Below are positions 7,547 to 17,952 of a stretch of DNA of 64,000 nt, in pieces (within the stretch, counting starts at the first letter, position 1; each line of letters starts with the position of its first letter). The translations under genes were made by a program, and so were the position numbers. The stretch lies in NCBI GenBank assembly GCA_030651695.1, contig JAUSCD010000015.1:221408-285407 (forward strand), read 5' to 3'. The stretch comes from Pseudohongiella sp. GTDB taxonomy: Bacteria; Pseudomonadota; Gammaproteobacteria; Pseudomonadales; Pseudohongiellaceae. The notes below the pieces were generated by a model. The model searched no databases. It had not been told where the DNA came from and worked only from the letters and a program-made list of their open reading frames with translations.

Positions 7547-9148
7547 TCAGGCATGCCGACGGAAGTCGGCAGGCCGCACACCACAAATGAACAGCGACAC
7601 CATATAAATCAGCATGCCGCCAAAACAGACTGTTGCCATCATACCGGCACGATGCACTGTGCTCCATTCCAGCCACTGCTGCCAGTCGCCTGCAAACCAG
7701 ACCAGAAACAGTGACATCAAGACATTAGCGATCAGCATCTGAATGACGAATCTTAGCCACCCCGGCTGAAAACGAAACACTCCACTTTTGATCAATCCCA
7801 TCAACAGCAAACCCGCGTTCAGAAAAGCTGCCAGTGACGTCGCCAGCGCCAACCCGCTGTGCGCCATATCCAGCACAAATACCAGCAGGATATTCAAGGC
7901 CATGTTGGCGACCATAGCGATAATGCCAATTCGCACGGGGGTTTTAGTATCCTGCCGCGCGTAATAACCCGGCGCAAATACCTTGATGGCCATAAAAGCC
8001 ACCAGGCCCAATGTATAGGCCTGCAGGCTCATGGTGACCTGAGTGACATCAAACACATCAAATTTATTATTCTGGAACAGCGTGATAATCATCGGTTGGG
8101 CAAGCAGCACCAGGGCCAGTGAAGCCGGGATTGCTATCAGCAGAATCAATCTGAGCGCCCAATCGAGCAGCGCTGCGAACTCATCCAATGAGCGCTCGGC
8201 GTGACGGCGGGACAGACTGGGCAACACTACTGTGGCAATGGCGACTGCAAAAATACCCAACGGCAAGTCCATCAGACGTTCTGAAAAATACAGCCAGGAA
8301 ACGCTGCCCGATACCAGGAAGGAGGCAATAACGGTATCAAACAACAGATTAATCTGACTGACAGACACACCGAACAATGCCGGCACCATCAGACGCAGAA
8401 TACGGCTGACGCCTTCGTGGCCTTTGGTCAGCCGGGGCTTGGGCATCAGTTGCATTTTGACCAGAAATGGCAACTGAAACAGCAATTGGCTGATGCCTGC
8501 AATCAGCACGCCCCAAGCCAGCGCAATCTCTGGTTGCGTAAAATACGGACTCAATAACAAGGCAGAAGCGATCAGTGAGAGATTGAGCAAGGCCGGCGTC
8601 AATGCCGGTATCGCAAATTTGTCATAACTGTTAAGGATCGCACCCGCAAATGCTGTCATGGAGATCAGAAACAGGTAGGGAAACGTGATGCGCAGCATGT
8701 CGACAAACATCTGGAACTTAACCGGATCGCTGGTAAAGCCATAAGCAATCGGATATGCCACCCAAGGCGCCGCTGCTACCACAAAGGCGCTGATCAGTAA
8801 CAACACAGTGCCAAGATAGCCTGCCACCACATTGATCAGTTCCTGCACCTGCGCCAGCGGGCGCTGACTGCGGTACTCGGATAACACAGGCACAAATGCC
8901 TGGTTGAATGAGCCTTCGGCAAACAACCGACGCAGGAAGTTAGGAATTTTAAATGCGAGAAAAAAAGCGTCCGCGCCGTCACCAGGGCCAAACACGCGCG
9001 CAATCACCACGTCCCGAACCAATCCGAGGATGCGCGAGACAAATGTCATGCTGCTTGTGACTGCACTGGAGCGTAGCAACCCCTTTCTGGGAGTGGCTGG
9101 CCGTGGATCTGGTGACGTGCTGCTCAATATAAGGTCTCTTTCTCTCAC
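7547..9148 (-). CDS. murJ: Lipid II flippase MurJ (MviN)
   Basis: 533 residues, an MOP-superfamily membrane protein with about 14 helices, which moves lipid II across the inner membrane for peptidoglycan synthesis. Family signatures include SSMTFVSRILGLVRDVVIA near the start, FKIPNFLRRLFAEGSFNQAFVPV, and FYARQDTKTPV-like GYYARQDTKTPVRIG late in the protein. The start is a GTG at 9148 with a weak ribosome site; a TTG slightly downstream is possible. In many gammaproteobacteria murJ follows rpsT directly; here an NRAMP-like gene and dps lie between. Confidence 0.95.
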   Translation of the reverse strand: MRERDLILSSTSPDPRPATPRKGLLRSSAVTSSMTFVSRILGLVRDVVIARVFGPGDGADAFFLAFKIPNFLRRLFAEGSFNQAFVPVLSEYRSQRPLAQVQELINVVAGYLGTVLLLISAFVVAAAPWVAYPIAYGFTSDPVKFQMFVDMLRITFPYLFLISMTAFAGAILNSYDKFAIPALTPALLNLSLIASALLLSPYFTQPEIALAWGVLIAGISQLLFQLPFLVKMQLMPKPRLTKGHEGVSRILRLMVPALFGVSVSQINLLFDTVIASFLVSGSVSWLYFSERLMDLPLGIFAVAIATVVLPSLSRRHAERSLDEFAALLDWALRLILLIAIPASLALVLLAQPMIITLFQNNKFDVFDVTQVTMSLQAYTLGLVAFMAIKVFAPGYYARQDTKTPVRIGIIAMVANMALNILLVFVLDMAHSGLALATSLAAFLNAGLLLMGLIKSGVFRFQPGWLRFVIQMLIANVLMSLFLVWFAGDWQQWLEWSTVHRAGMMATVCFGGMLIYMVSLFICGVRPADFRRHA

Positions 9149-9219
9149 TTCAGCATTCTATTATGCTGCGCAGTGCGCATTATGGACACCGACGGGAAAA
9201 AAAACGAGAAAAGAACAAT

Positions 9220-10455
9220 ATGATGGACAAGACTCAACGAATAAACCGATGGCGGGCATTGGGCCCCGGACTGGTCATGGCTTCTGCTGCAGTAGGCGCT
9301 TCACATCTGGTCGCCTCAACGCAGTCAGGCGCTCTGTTTGGCTGGCAGTTGTTGTGGCTGATTGTACTGGTCAATATTCTGAAGTACCCGTTTTTCCGTT
9401 TTGGTGTGCAATACACGCTCTCCAGAAACGAAAGCCTGATTGAAGGTTATCAACGCAAAGGCAAGGGTTGGTTAGTAGCATTCACAGTGCTTAATCTGAT
9501 TGCTGCAGTAGTCAACACAGCCGGCGTTCTGCTGCTGACTGCCAGCTTGCTGCAATACTTTGTGCCGGGCAATCCGTCGCTGACAGTGTTGTGCGTGCTG
9601 TTGCTGGCAGTCTGCCTGACTATTCTGCTGGCAGGCCATTACCGGCTTCTGGACGGGCTGTCTCGCCTGCTAATGCTGACACTGACTGTCTGCACATTCA
9701 TTGCCTTGTTTATCGCCTGGCGCAATGGACCGATGGCACCAGCTGATTTTGTCAGCCCGTCACCCTGGCAGCTGTCCATGCTGGCGTTTATCGTAGCGAC
9801 CATGGGTTGGATGCCTGTCCCCATTGAACTTTCGGCCATCAATTCTATGTGGCTGCGCTCCAAGCAGAAGCTGACTTCCGTATCTGCCTCAGACGGATTG
9901 TTCGATTTTAATCTGGGTTACGCGGTGGCAGTTGTGCTGGCGGTTGCCTTTGTTTCGCTGGGCGCGTTGTTGCAGCATGGTACTGAGCAACCCATTGCCA
10001 TGGCAGGCGCTGCCTTTGCTCAGCAGTTGGTTGCCATGTACGCCGGCACCATCGGTGAATGGGCTCGCCTGTTCATCGCCTTTATCGCATTTATGTGTAT
10101 GTTTGGCACCACATTGGCAGTGCTGGATGGGTATGCACGCACCCTGAATGAGTCATTCCATCTGCTGCGCAACAAAGAAGGCGCACCCAAGCCCGGCGCG
10201 CTCACGGCGTGGACGCTGGTGCAGGCGTCATCAGGCATGGCCATTATTCTGTTTTTTCAGACCGCCCTGAGTCCGATGCTGACTTTCGCCATGACACTGG
10301 CTTTTCTTACGACACCATTTTTTGCCTGGCTGAACTTCAGTCTGGTGCGGGGAATGGGTATTTCGAAAGGCATGAATGCACTTGCCTGGGTGGGGATGGT
10401 GTATCTGTCTGCTTTCAGCGTGTTGTATTTGCTCTGGTATCTGTTCTGGCGCTGA
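9220..10455 (+). CDS. NRAMP-like membrane transporter, divergent
   Basis: 411 residues, about 11 hydrophobic segments. The opening RWRALGPGLVMASAAVGASH and the general layout match the NRAMP (Mn2+/Fe2+ transporter) superfamily. Classical NRAMPs use DPGN in helix 1 and MPHN in helix 6 to bind metal; here the helix 1 position reads AVGASH and helix 6 reads MGWMPVPIELSAIN. The metal site is therefore not the usual one, and metal specificity should not be assumed. The start could also be the adjacent ATG at 9223. It points toward dps, with which it is convergent; iron or manganese handling next to Dps would make sense, but that is inference. Confidence 0.78.
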   Translation: MMDKTQRINRWRALGPGLVMASAAVGASHLVASTQSGALFGWQLLWLIVLVNILKYPFFRFGVQYTLSRNESLIEGYQRKGKGWLVAFTVLNLIAAVVNTAGVLLLTASLLQYFVPGNPSLTVLCVLLLAVCLTILLAGHYRLLDGLSRLLMLTLTVCTFIALFIAWRNGPMAPADFVSPSPWQLSMLAFIVATMGWMPVPIELSAINSMWLRSKQKLTSVSASDGLFDFNLGYAVAVVLAVAFVSLGALLQHGTEQPIAMAGAAFAQQLVAMYAGTIGEWARLFIAFIAFMCMFGTTLAVLDGYARTLNESFHLLRNKEGAPKPGALTAWTLVQASSGMAIILFFQTALSPMLTFAMTLAFLTTPFFAWLNFSLVRGMGISKGMNALAWVGMVYLSAFSVLYLLWYLFWR

Positions 10456-10489
10456 ACACGCAGCGCCAGAACCCATCACTCATGCAAAG

Positions 10490-10960
10490 TCACTTATTTA
10501 ACGCACGTAGCATCCATGCGGTTTTTTCATGAATGCGCATACGATCCGAAGCCAGCGAGGCCGTTGATTCATCATCGGCTGCCTGTGCCAGTTTGACGAC
10601 TTCGCGGCAGGTTTTGACTATCTGCTCATGACCTTGAGTCAGAATATCCACCATCTTGCGGCCCTCCGGAATACCATCAACTTCTTTGATCGAACTCAGG
10701 CGAGCAAATTCCTTATAGGTGCCCGGCGCTGGCACATCCAGTGTTCGTATACGCTCTGCCACTTCATCCACAGCCAGGGCCAACTCAGTGTATTGCTCCT
10801 CGAACATCAGGTGAAGCTCGCGAAACTGCGGCCCTTCAACGTTCCAGTGGAAGTTGTGGGTCATCAGATACAGTGTGTAGGAATCAGCCAGCAGGCTCTT
10901 GAGTCCTTCTGCAATCTTGAGTCGGTCGTTTTCCTTGATACCAATATCGATTTTGCTCAT
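10490..10960 (-). CDS. dps: Dps family ferritin-like protein
   Basis: 156 residues. I start at the ATG at 10960 because GGAGGAG sits directly before it; the upstream in-frame TTG overlaps that site. Dps forms 12-mers that oxidise Fe2+ with peroxide, store iron and protect DNA. The ferroxidase motif is present as [13 protein letters not shown] with the later [10 protein letters not shown]; these are the H and acidic ligands shared between subunits. The C-terminus is short, without a lysine-rich DNA-binding tail; the N-terminus has a few lysines ([12 protein letters not shown]). It lies divergent from rpsT. No clear OxyR site was found. Confidence 0.93.
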   Translation of the reverse strand: MSKIDIGIKENDRLKIAEGLKSLLADSYTLYLMTHNFHWNVEGPQFRELHLMFEEQYTELALAVDEVAERIRTLDVPAPGTYKEFARLSSIKEVDGIPEGRKMVDILTQGHEQIVKTCREVVKLAQAADDESTASLASDRMRIHEKTAWMLRALNK

Positions 10961-11128
10961 AGACTCCTCCAACAGAGTTTAACATCGGGAATACTGAGTT
11001 TAGCGTCAGTCCGGCTATTTTTGGTTCACCTGTTTTCAGCTTAACACAGGAAAACTGACTGTTCAGTCTCACATTCCGGTAAGATAGCCCGCTCAGGCAA
11101 ACTATCTGAAATTGCAGCCGACTCAGCC

Positions 11129-11157
11129 TTGACAAAAAAGCTGATTGTCGGCATAGT
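11129..11157 (+). promoter_or_regulatory. Sigma-70 promoter for rpsT
   Basis: TTGACA (11129-11134), a 17-bp spacer, then CATAGT (11152-11157, 4 of 6). Predicted start near 11164 would give a leader of about 43 bases before the rpsT TTG codon. Confidence 0.6.
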
Positions 11158-11206
11158 ACCGCGTCTCAAAATTCGCCACACGTTGACAGTATCGAAGGAG
11201 CATCAG

Positions 11207-11476
11207 TTGGCCAACACTGCACAAGCACGTAAACGCGCGCGTCAAAATGAAACCGCACGCCGCCATAACGCCAGTTTCCGTTCCATGGTTCGCACCTACA
11301 TCAAAAAAGTAGTGTCTGCGATCCAGGAAGGCAACTATGACAACGCAACCGCTGCTTACCAGCGCGCTGTGCCTGTTATCGACCGCATGGCTGACAAAGG
11401 CATTATTCATAAAAATAAGGCTGCTCGTCACAAGAGCCGCCTGAATACTGCCATTCTTGCTCTGAAAGCAGCCTGA
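11207..11476 (+). CDS. rpsT: 30S ribosomal protein S20
   Basis: 89 residues, normal for S20. The protein begins (M)[14 protein letters not shown], so translation must start at the TTG at 11207, which has GAAGGAG six bases upstream. E. coli rpsT also starts with UUG, and there the weak start codon is part of S20 autoregulation, so the same control is likely here. S20 binds 16S rRNA early in 30S assembly. Followed by a terminator at 11541. Confidence 0.97.
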   Translation: MANTAQARKRARQNETARRHNASFRSMVRTYIKKVVSAIQEGNYDNATAAYQRAVPVIDRMADKGIIHKNKAARHKSRLNTAILALKAA

Positions 11477-11540
11477 TATTCGCTTGGGGCGATAAGCCCC
11501 GACTGAGATCACAGGTTCAAAGCTTAAAAAGGCATAAAGA

Positions 11541-11566
11541 AAAGGCCGCTATCAAGCGGCCTTTTT
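11541..11566 (+). terminator. Terminator after rpsT
   Basis: A 10-bp perfect stem AAAGGCCGCT / AGCGGCCTTT with a 4-base loop and a T run. The A-rich left side lets it also work for proB, which ends at 11593 on the other strand. Confidence 0.85.
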
Positions 11567-11592
11567 GTCGTTGCTGATTTTTTGCACACGCA

Positions 11593-12735
11593 CTATTCAG
11601 TCAGTACCAGATTGTCTCGATGGATAATTTCTTCATCGCCGGCATAACCCAGAATTCCTTCTATCATCTTGCTCGGCTGGCGTATCAGAAGTTCTGCCTC
11701 GCTGCTGTCGTAGTTGACCAGACCGCGGGCAATTTCTTGACCCTGCTCGTCTTTACAGACCACCACATCTCCGCGATCAAACGGACCTTTCACACCAATC
11801 ACACCAACGGGCAGCAGACTGCGGCCGGATTCGCGCAATACTTTTGCCGCACCCGCATCCAGAGTCAACTGACCTTTAGCCTTCAACTGACCAGCCAACC
11901 ACTGCTTCCTGGCCGCCATAGGCTGCTTCTCTGGCAACAGACGTGTGCCAATGGACTCGCCCTGTGAGAGACGTATCAACACATCCGGCTCGCGACCATT
12001 GGCAATGATAGTACGGGCACCAGAGCGCGCCGCCAGACGAGCGGCAGTTATCTTGGTAATCATACCGCCGCGCCCCAGACTGCCGCTGCCGCCGGCCATT
12101 TTAAGTAGACGGCTGTCTTCAGCCATGGCTTCGGATATCAGCGGAGCATCAGGATTGGAGCGCGGATCCACTTCATGCAGACCTTTCTGATCGGTCAGAA
12201 TAACCAGCGTATCGGCACCCAGAAGATTTGCCACCAGAGCGCCCAGGGTATCGTTGTCACCAAAACAAAGCTCAGCTGTCGCGACGGTATCATTCTCATT
12301 GATCACCGGCACAACCTGCATGGAAACCAATCCTGCCAGAGTACTGCGCGCATTAAGGTAACGACGCCGGCTGGAAAGATCATCATGTGTCAGTAGCACC
12401 TGCGCTGTGTGCACACCGTATTGTTTGAAGCTGGTTTCGTAGGTCTGAATCAGGCCCATCTGGCCGACAGCTGCGGCCGCCTGTTGCAGATGAATTTCGC
12501 GCGGACGCTTTTTCAAGCCAAGGCGAGCCACACCCTCGGCAACCGCCCCTGAAGACACCAGCACCACTTCAATGCCATTGCGCTGCAGAGTCACCAACTG
12601 CCTGACCCAGTTTTCCATGGCCTCACGATCAAGACCGGTACCATTGTTGGTTATCAGGGAACTGCCAATTTTGATAACCCAGCGACTCTTGGTGGCCGCT
12701 CGCTGCGGCAGCGTATTCTCTTTCTGTTTGCTCAT
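11593..12735 (-). CDS. proB: Glutamate 5-kinase
   Basis: 380 residues. It phosphorylates glutamate, the first and feedback-controlled step of proline synthesis. An amino-acid kinase domain covers about residues 18-265 ([36 protein letters not shown]-like GRGGMITKI). A PUA domain covers about 285-365. It lies 32 bases after obgE in the rplU-rpmA-obgE-proB order common in gammaproteobacteria. Confidence 0.96.
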   Translation of the reverse strand: MSKQKENTLPQRAATKSRWVIKIGSSLITNNGTGLDREAMENWVRQLVTLQRNGIEVVLVSSGAVAEGVARLGLKKRPREIHLQQAAAAVGQMGLIQTYETSFKQYGVHTAQVLLTHDDLSSRRRYLNARSTLAGLVSMQVVPVINENDTVATAELCFGDNDTLGALVANLLGADTLVILTDQKGLHEVDPRSNPDAPLISEAMAEDSRLLKMAGGSGSLGRGGMITKITAARLAARSGARTIIANGREPDVLIRLSQGESIGTRLLPEKQPMAARKQWLAGQLKAKGQLTLDAGAAKVLRESGRSLLPVGVIGVKGPFDRGDVVVCKDEQGQEIARGLVNYDSSEAELLIRQPSKMIEGILGYAGDEEIIHRDNLVLTE

Positions 12736-12767
12736 GGTTGGCGTCTTGAAATAAGCGTTTGGTTTAC

Positions 12768-13996
<1,229 letters not shown>

Positions 13997-14065
13997 TTCG
14001 TTGCGCCGCTTTGCACGTATACCGGCAAGACTAACCCGGCATCGGCGTTGTAGCGCAGGACTCGC

Positions 14066-14323
14066 TCAAGCAGTCACAATGCTGACGTACTTGCGATTGT
14101 TTGCACCTTTAACCTCAAACAATACTTTGCCTTCCGCTGTAGCAAACAGAGTATGGTCTTTGCCCATGCCCACGTTTTTGCCAGCGTGAAAGCGCGTGCC
14201 GCGCTGACGAATAATAATATTGCCTGCCAGAACCTGCTCACCGCCGAACTTCTTGACACCAAGACGTTTGGCTATCGAGTCACGACCGTTACTGGTACTA
14301 CCGCCTGCTTTTTTATGTGCCAT
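14066..14323 (-). CDS. rpmA: 50S ribosomal protein L27
   Basis: 85 residues. It begins [20 protein letters not shown], the standard L27 start whose tail reaches the peptidyl-transferase centre. It lies 23 bases after rplU in the same operon. Confidence 0.98.
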   Translation of the reverse strand: MAHKKAGGSTSNGRDSIAKRLGVKKFGGEQVLAGNIIIRQRGTRFHAGKNVGMGKDHTLFATAEGKVLFEVKGANNRKYVSIVTA

Positions 14324-14346
14324 TTTCTATTTGCTCCCAGCCTGAA

Positions 14347-14658
14347 TCAGGCTTTGATACCAGTAATACGAACTTCAGTAAACCACTGACGGTGGCCCTG
14401 GCGCTTACGGTAATGCTTACGACGGTTGAATTTGATGATGGTGATCTTCTTGGCGCGACCCTGAGCAATTACCTCAGCAGTCACAGAGCTACCCTCAACA
14501 TAAGGAGCGCCGATCTTGACTGATTCGCCTTCACCTACCATCAGCACGTTGTCAAAATTGATCTGCCCACCGATGGAAACTTCAATCTTTTCCAACTTCA
14601 GCGTCTCGCCTTCAACAACACGGTGCTGCTTGCCACCACTTTCAATAACCGCGTACAT
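14347..14658 (-). CDS. rplU: 50S ribosomal protein L21
   Basis: 103 residues, full length. It begins [14 protein letters not shown] and contains the [16 protein letters not shown] basic stretch that contacts 23S rRNA. First gene of the rplU-rpmA-obgE-proB series and divergent from ispB across 278 bases. Confidence 0.98.
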   Translation of the reverse strand: MYAVIESGGKQHRVVEGETLKLEKIEVSIGGQINFDNVLMVGEGESVKIGAPYVEGSSVTAEVIAQGRAKKITIIKFNRRKHYRKRQGHRQWFTEVRITGIKA

Positions 14659-14862
14659 ATGAAACTCCAGTATTAGGGAACGTCAGCCCCGGCTCCCATG
14701 AACCGCGCAGTCGCATGAAACTGAAAAGTTGCATGTAACTGGCTGATTGGTAACCTTTGATTCTCAGCCCGCCGGTCAAATCCGACGCGCTATAAGCTTT
14801 AAGGGCGGGCATTTTACGAGAAGCGTGGCTTACAGGCAAGCACTTATCAATGATTTATCGTC

Positions 14863-14891
14863 TTGACAGCCAGCGCCCGCCCCCCTAGCAT
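14863..14891 (+). promoter_or_regulatory. Sigma-70 promoter for ispB
   Basis: TTGACA (14863-14868), 17-bp spacer, TAGCAT (14886-14891). Predicted start near 14898, about 40 bases before the ispB ATG. Confidence 0.65.
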
Positions 14892-14936
14892 TGCCGGCGC
14901 ATCAATTCTCAAGCGTACGCGAGCCACGGCCTACCC

Positions 14937-15902
14937 ATGCACAAGAATATCCGCGCTGCAGTCGCAACCGATTTTGAGGCTGTAAATGCGTTCATTGTTG
15001 AACAATTGCACTCAAATGTTGGCCTGGTAGAGAGCATCGGCCACTACATTACGGAGGCCGGCGGCAAACGCATGCGTCCGGTTCTGGTGTTGCTGGGGGC
15101 AAGAAGTTGCGGCGCCACCGGCGATGCAGCGGTCAAGCTGGCAGCAGTTATCGAGTTTATACATACTGCCACCCTGTTGCACGATGATGTTGTGGACATG
15201 TCATCCATGCGTCGCGGACGACCCACCGCCAACGAACAGTGGAATAACCCATCCAGTGTATTGGTCGGCGACTTCATTTATTCACGCGCATTTCAGATTC
15301 TGGTCAGCATAGGCCATATCGGCATCATGCAGGTTATAGCTGACACCACCAATACCATTGCCGAAGGCGAAGTATTGCAGCTGCTGAACAAACACCGCGT
15401 TGACACCACCGAAGCCGACTACATGCGTGTCATCAACGACAAGACCGCTGTGCTCTTTGAAGCTGCAGCCTATTGCGGCGCCATGATTGCCAATGCTGAC
15501 GAGCCCACACAACAGGCATTGAAAGCAGCCGGGCGGCATATAGGATTAGCTTTCCAGCTGGTAGATGACGCCCTGGATTATGACGGCAGCGCCGACGAGC
15601 TGGGAAAAAACATTGGCGACGATCTGGCAGAGGGCAAGCCCACTTTGCCGCTGATCTACGCCCTGCAATATGCCTGCAGCGATGATCAGGATATCATCCG
15701 CCAGAGCATTGTCACCGGGGGCACCGACCGTCTGTCCGACGTCGTGCGCATCGTGCATAGCTGTGGCGCTCTGGACTACACCCGCAAGCTGGCACGTAAA
15801 CATGCTGATTTGGCAGTGGAAAAAATCATGATGCTGCCAGACTCAAGCTACCGCACCGCCCTGCTGCAAATGAGCGAGCTCGCTGTAGCCCGCATCAGCT
15901 GA
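14937..15902 (+). CDS. ispB: Octaprenyl diphosphate synthase (polyprenyl synthetase)
   Basis: 321 residues. It makes the long prenyl chain of ubiquinone from FPP and IPP. Both Asp-rich motifs are intact: DDVVD at 83-87 and DDALD at 210-214. GGKRMRPVL near residue 42 is the substrate-binding site. The position divergent from rplU is the conserved gammaproteobacterial one, which supports IspB over other prenyl synthases. Chain length cannot be read directly. Confidence 0.95.
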   Translation: MHKNIRAAVATDFEAVNAFIVEQLHSNVGLVESIGHYITEAGGKRMRPVLVLLGARSCGATGDAAVKLAAVIEFIHTATLLHDDVVDMSSMRRGRPTANEQWNNPSSVLVGDFIYSRAFQILVSIGHIGIMQVIADTTNTIAEGEVLQLLNKHRVDTTEADYMRVINDKTAVLFEAAAYCGAMIANADEPTQQALKAAGRHIGLAFQLVDDALDYDGSADELGKNIGDDLAEGKPTLPLIYALQYACSDDQDIIRQSIVTGGTDRLSDVVRIVHSCGALDYTRKLARKHADLAVEKIMMLPDSSYRTALLQMSELAVARIS

Positions 15903-16080
15903 CTCCGCTTACACTCAAGCCCCTCTTTTACTCTCCTATTTTTGCACTCAACTGCCCCGCTGAGTCTGAACAGCAACCAGCAGTCTAGAGTTTCGCCGCC
16001 AGCTGTGTTAAATCAGGTACGCGCATTCAAAAGCGCGACACTATAAAAGCCTGGATACGAATGAGAGGAGATACCGGCCA

Positions 16081-17952
16081 ATGCCCGCGATCAAACCCGT
16101 ACTCGACACCGTTGCTGATATCGAAGCCTTCGAACAAATACCTCTGGAACGGCAGTTCCCTGCAAAAACTGCTCTCGAACTGATAGAACACAGTGCCAGG
16201 CTGTATGGTGATGATCCTGCGCTGGACTTCTTGCTCACGGGGCGGCGTGATGAAATCCCCCAAACGCTGAGCTTCAACGATTTGGCCCGGCTGACACGCC
16301 AGACCGCCAACCTGTTGAGCAGCCTGGAACTGAAAGGTGACGAAGCCGTTTCCATTCTGCTGCCTATGCTGCCACAGTCGCACCCGCTAATTCTTGGCAG
16401 CCAGGTGGCCGGGTTGGCAAATCCGATCAATCCGTTGCTGGAACCGGGCCATATCGCTGAAATCATTCAGGCAGCCGACGCCCGCATTGTTGCGTGTCTG
16501 GCACCGTCCCCGCATAGCGATCTTTGGCAAAAGCTGCTTCAGATCCTGCCCGGGCTACCAAAAATCCATACTGTTCTGGCGGTTCATCAACCTGGCCTGA
16601 CAGATCCGGCTGCCAGACTCGAGATTCCAGGCAGCCACGTTAACGTGATCGACTTTAATATAGCTCTGGCCAAACAAGAATCTGACAGGCTTACTCATCC
16701 ACGCGCACTGAAAGCTGATACTCTAGCCGCCTGTTTTCACACCGGGGGCACCACAGGAAAACCAAAAATAGCGCAGCTTACACATGGGAACATGGCGTAT
16801 CTGGGGCAATTGGCTCGTGTTCTGAACGCGCATATCGGCCGACAGACCGCTTTGTGCGGGTTACCGTTATTCCATATCTTTGGTGTCATCATTCTTGGCA
16901 TTGGCGCATTCAGCTCGGGTAACAGAATTGTGCTGCTGACACCCGCCGGATTCCGGAACCCCGAAGTTATAAAAAACCTATGGCACCATGTCGCACGCTT
17001 TAGAGCCAACAGTTTTTCCGCTGTTCCTACAGTGTTGACTGCGCTGGCCCAAATCCCTGTCGGCGATGATGACATCAGCTGTCTGACACGCATCAACTCC
17101 GGAGCGGCCCCGCTGTCGCCCGCCTTTGAAAAACGCTTTGAAGAGCGTTACCAGGTGATGGTCACCAATGGTTATGGCATGACTGAAACTACCTCGCTCA
17201 TTACACGACCTCCCGAGGTTCAGCCGGCAGGCAGTGTAGGCCTGCGCCTTCCCTATTCGCAGATACGCATTGCGAAATTGGAAGGCAGCACTGTAATCGA
17301 GAATTGTGCCATCGGAAAAACCGGAGTCGTACTGGTAAAAGGCCCACAGATTTTTGCGGGTTACAAATCGGAAAGCGACAACGCGCAAGCCTGGGTCGAG
17401 GATGGCTGGTTTAATACCGGGGATCTGGGTTATATGGACAACGATGGGTTTTTATACCTGACGGGGCGGGCCAAAGACCTGATTATCCGCAGCGGCCACA
17501 ATATTGATCCTGAGATAATTGAAGAACCCCTCAACAGACACCCTGATATCCTGAGCGCTATTGCTGTTGGCATGCCAGACCCTTATGCAGGCGAATTGCC
17601 CATGGCTTACGTTGTGTTGCGACCAGGCACGACTACAACGTCTGCTGAATTGCTGGCGTTCTGCGAAGCAGAAGTACCTGAACGCGCTGCCATACCTAAA
17701 CGCATTGAGATTATTGCCAGCATGCCAATGACCGCGGTAGGAAAAATATTCCGGCCGTTGCTACGCGAGCAAATCAGCGCGAAGGTATTGCAGGAACATC
17801 TCAGGCAGCAAGGAATTGATGCCGAAATCATCTGCAGAACGGACAGCAAGCTCGGCATGACAGCCAGTATCAAACTGGCGGAAATCAGCGACCAGGCAAC
17901 CGCAGCTGAGATACTGAGTCCCTACAATATTGTGGTCAATTACTTGAACTAA
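16081..17952 (+). CDS. Acyl-CoA synthetase (AMP-forming)
   Basis: 623 residues, ANL superfamily. It adenylates a carboxylic acid and transfers it to CoA. The phosphate-binding loop HTGGTTGKPK lies at about 219-229, NGYGMTETT near 365, and GWFNTGDLGYMDNDGFLYLTGR about 440-460, followed by KDLIIRSGHNIDPEIIEE. The C-terminal lysine that drives adenylation is in AVGKIFRP (about K555). A tail of about 60 residues follows, somewhat longer than FadD. GAGGAG precedes the ATG. The substrate is unknown. Its stop overlaps the stop of the convergent lipoprotein gene by four bases. Confidence 0.9.
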   Translation: MPAIKPVLDTVADIEAFEQIPLERQFPAKTALELIEHSARLYGDDPALDFLLTGRRDEIPQTLSFNDLARLTRQTANLLSSLELKGDEAVSILLPMLPQSHPLILGSQVAGLANPINPLLEPGHIAEIIQAADARIVACLAPSPHSDLWQKLLQILPGLPKIHTVLAVHQPGLTDPAARLEIPGSHVNVIDFNIALAKQESDRLTHPRALKADTLAACFHTGGTTGKPKIAQLTHGNMAYLGQLARVLNAHIGRQTALCGLPLFHIFGVIILGIGAFSSGNRIVLLTPAGFRNPEVIKNLWHHVARFRANSFSAVPTVLTALAQIPVGDDDISCLTRINSGAAPLSPAFEKRFEERYQVMVTNGYGMTETTSLITRPPEVQPAGSVGLRLPYSQIRIAKLEGSTVIENCAIGKTGVVLVKGPQIFAGYKSESDNAQAWVEDGWFNTGDLGYMDNDGFLYLTGRAKDLIIRSGHNIDPEIIEEPLNRHPDILSAIAVGMPDPYAGELPMAYVVLRPGTTTTSAELLAFCEAEVPERAAIPKRIEIIASMPMTAVGKIFRPLLREQISAKVLQEHLRQQGIDAEIICRTDSKLGMTASIKLAEISDQATAAEILSPYNIVVNYLN

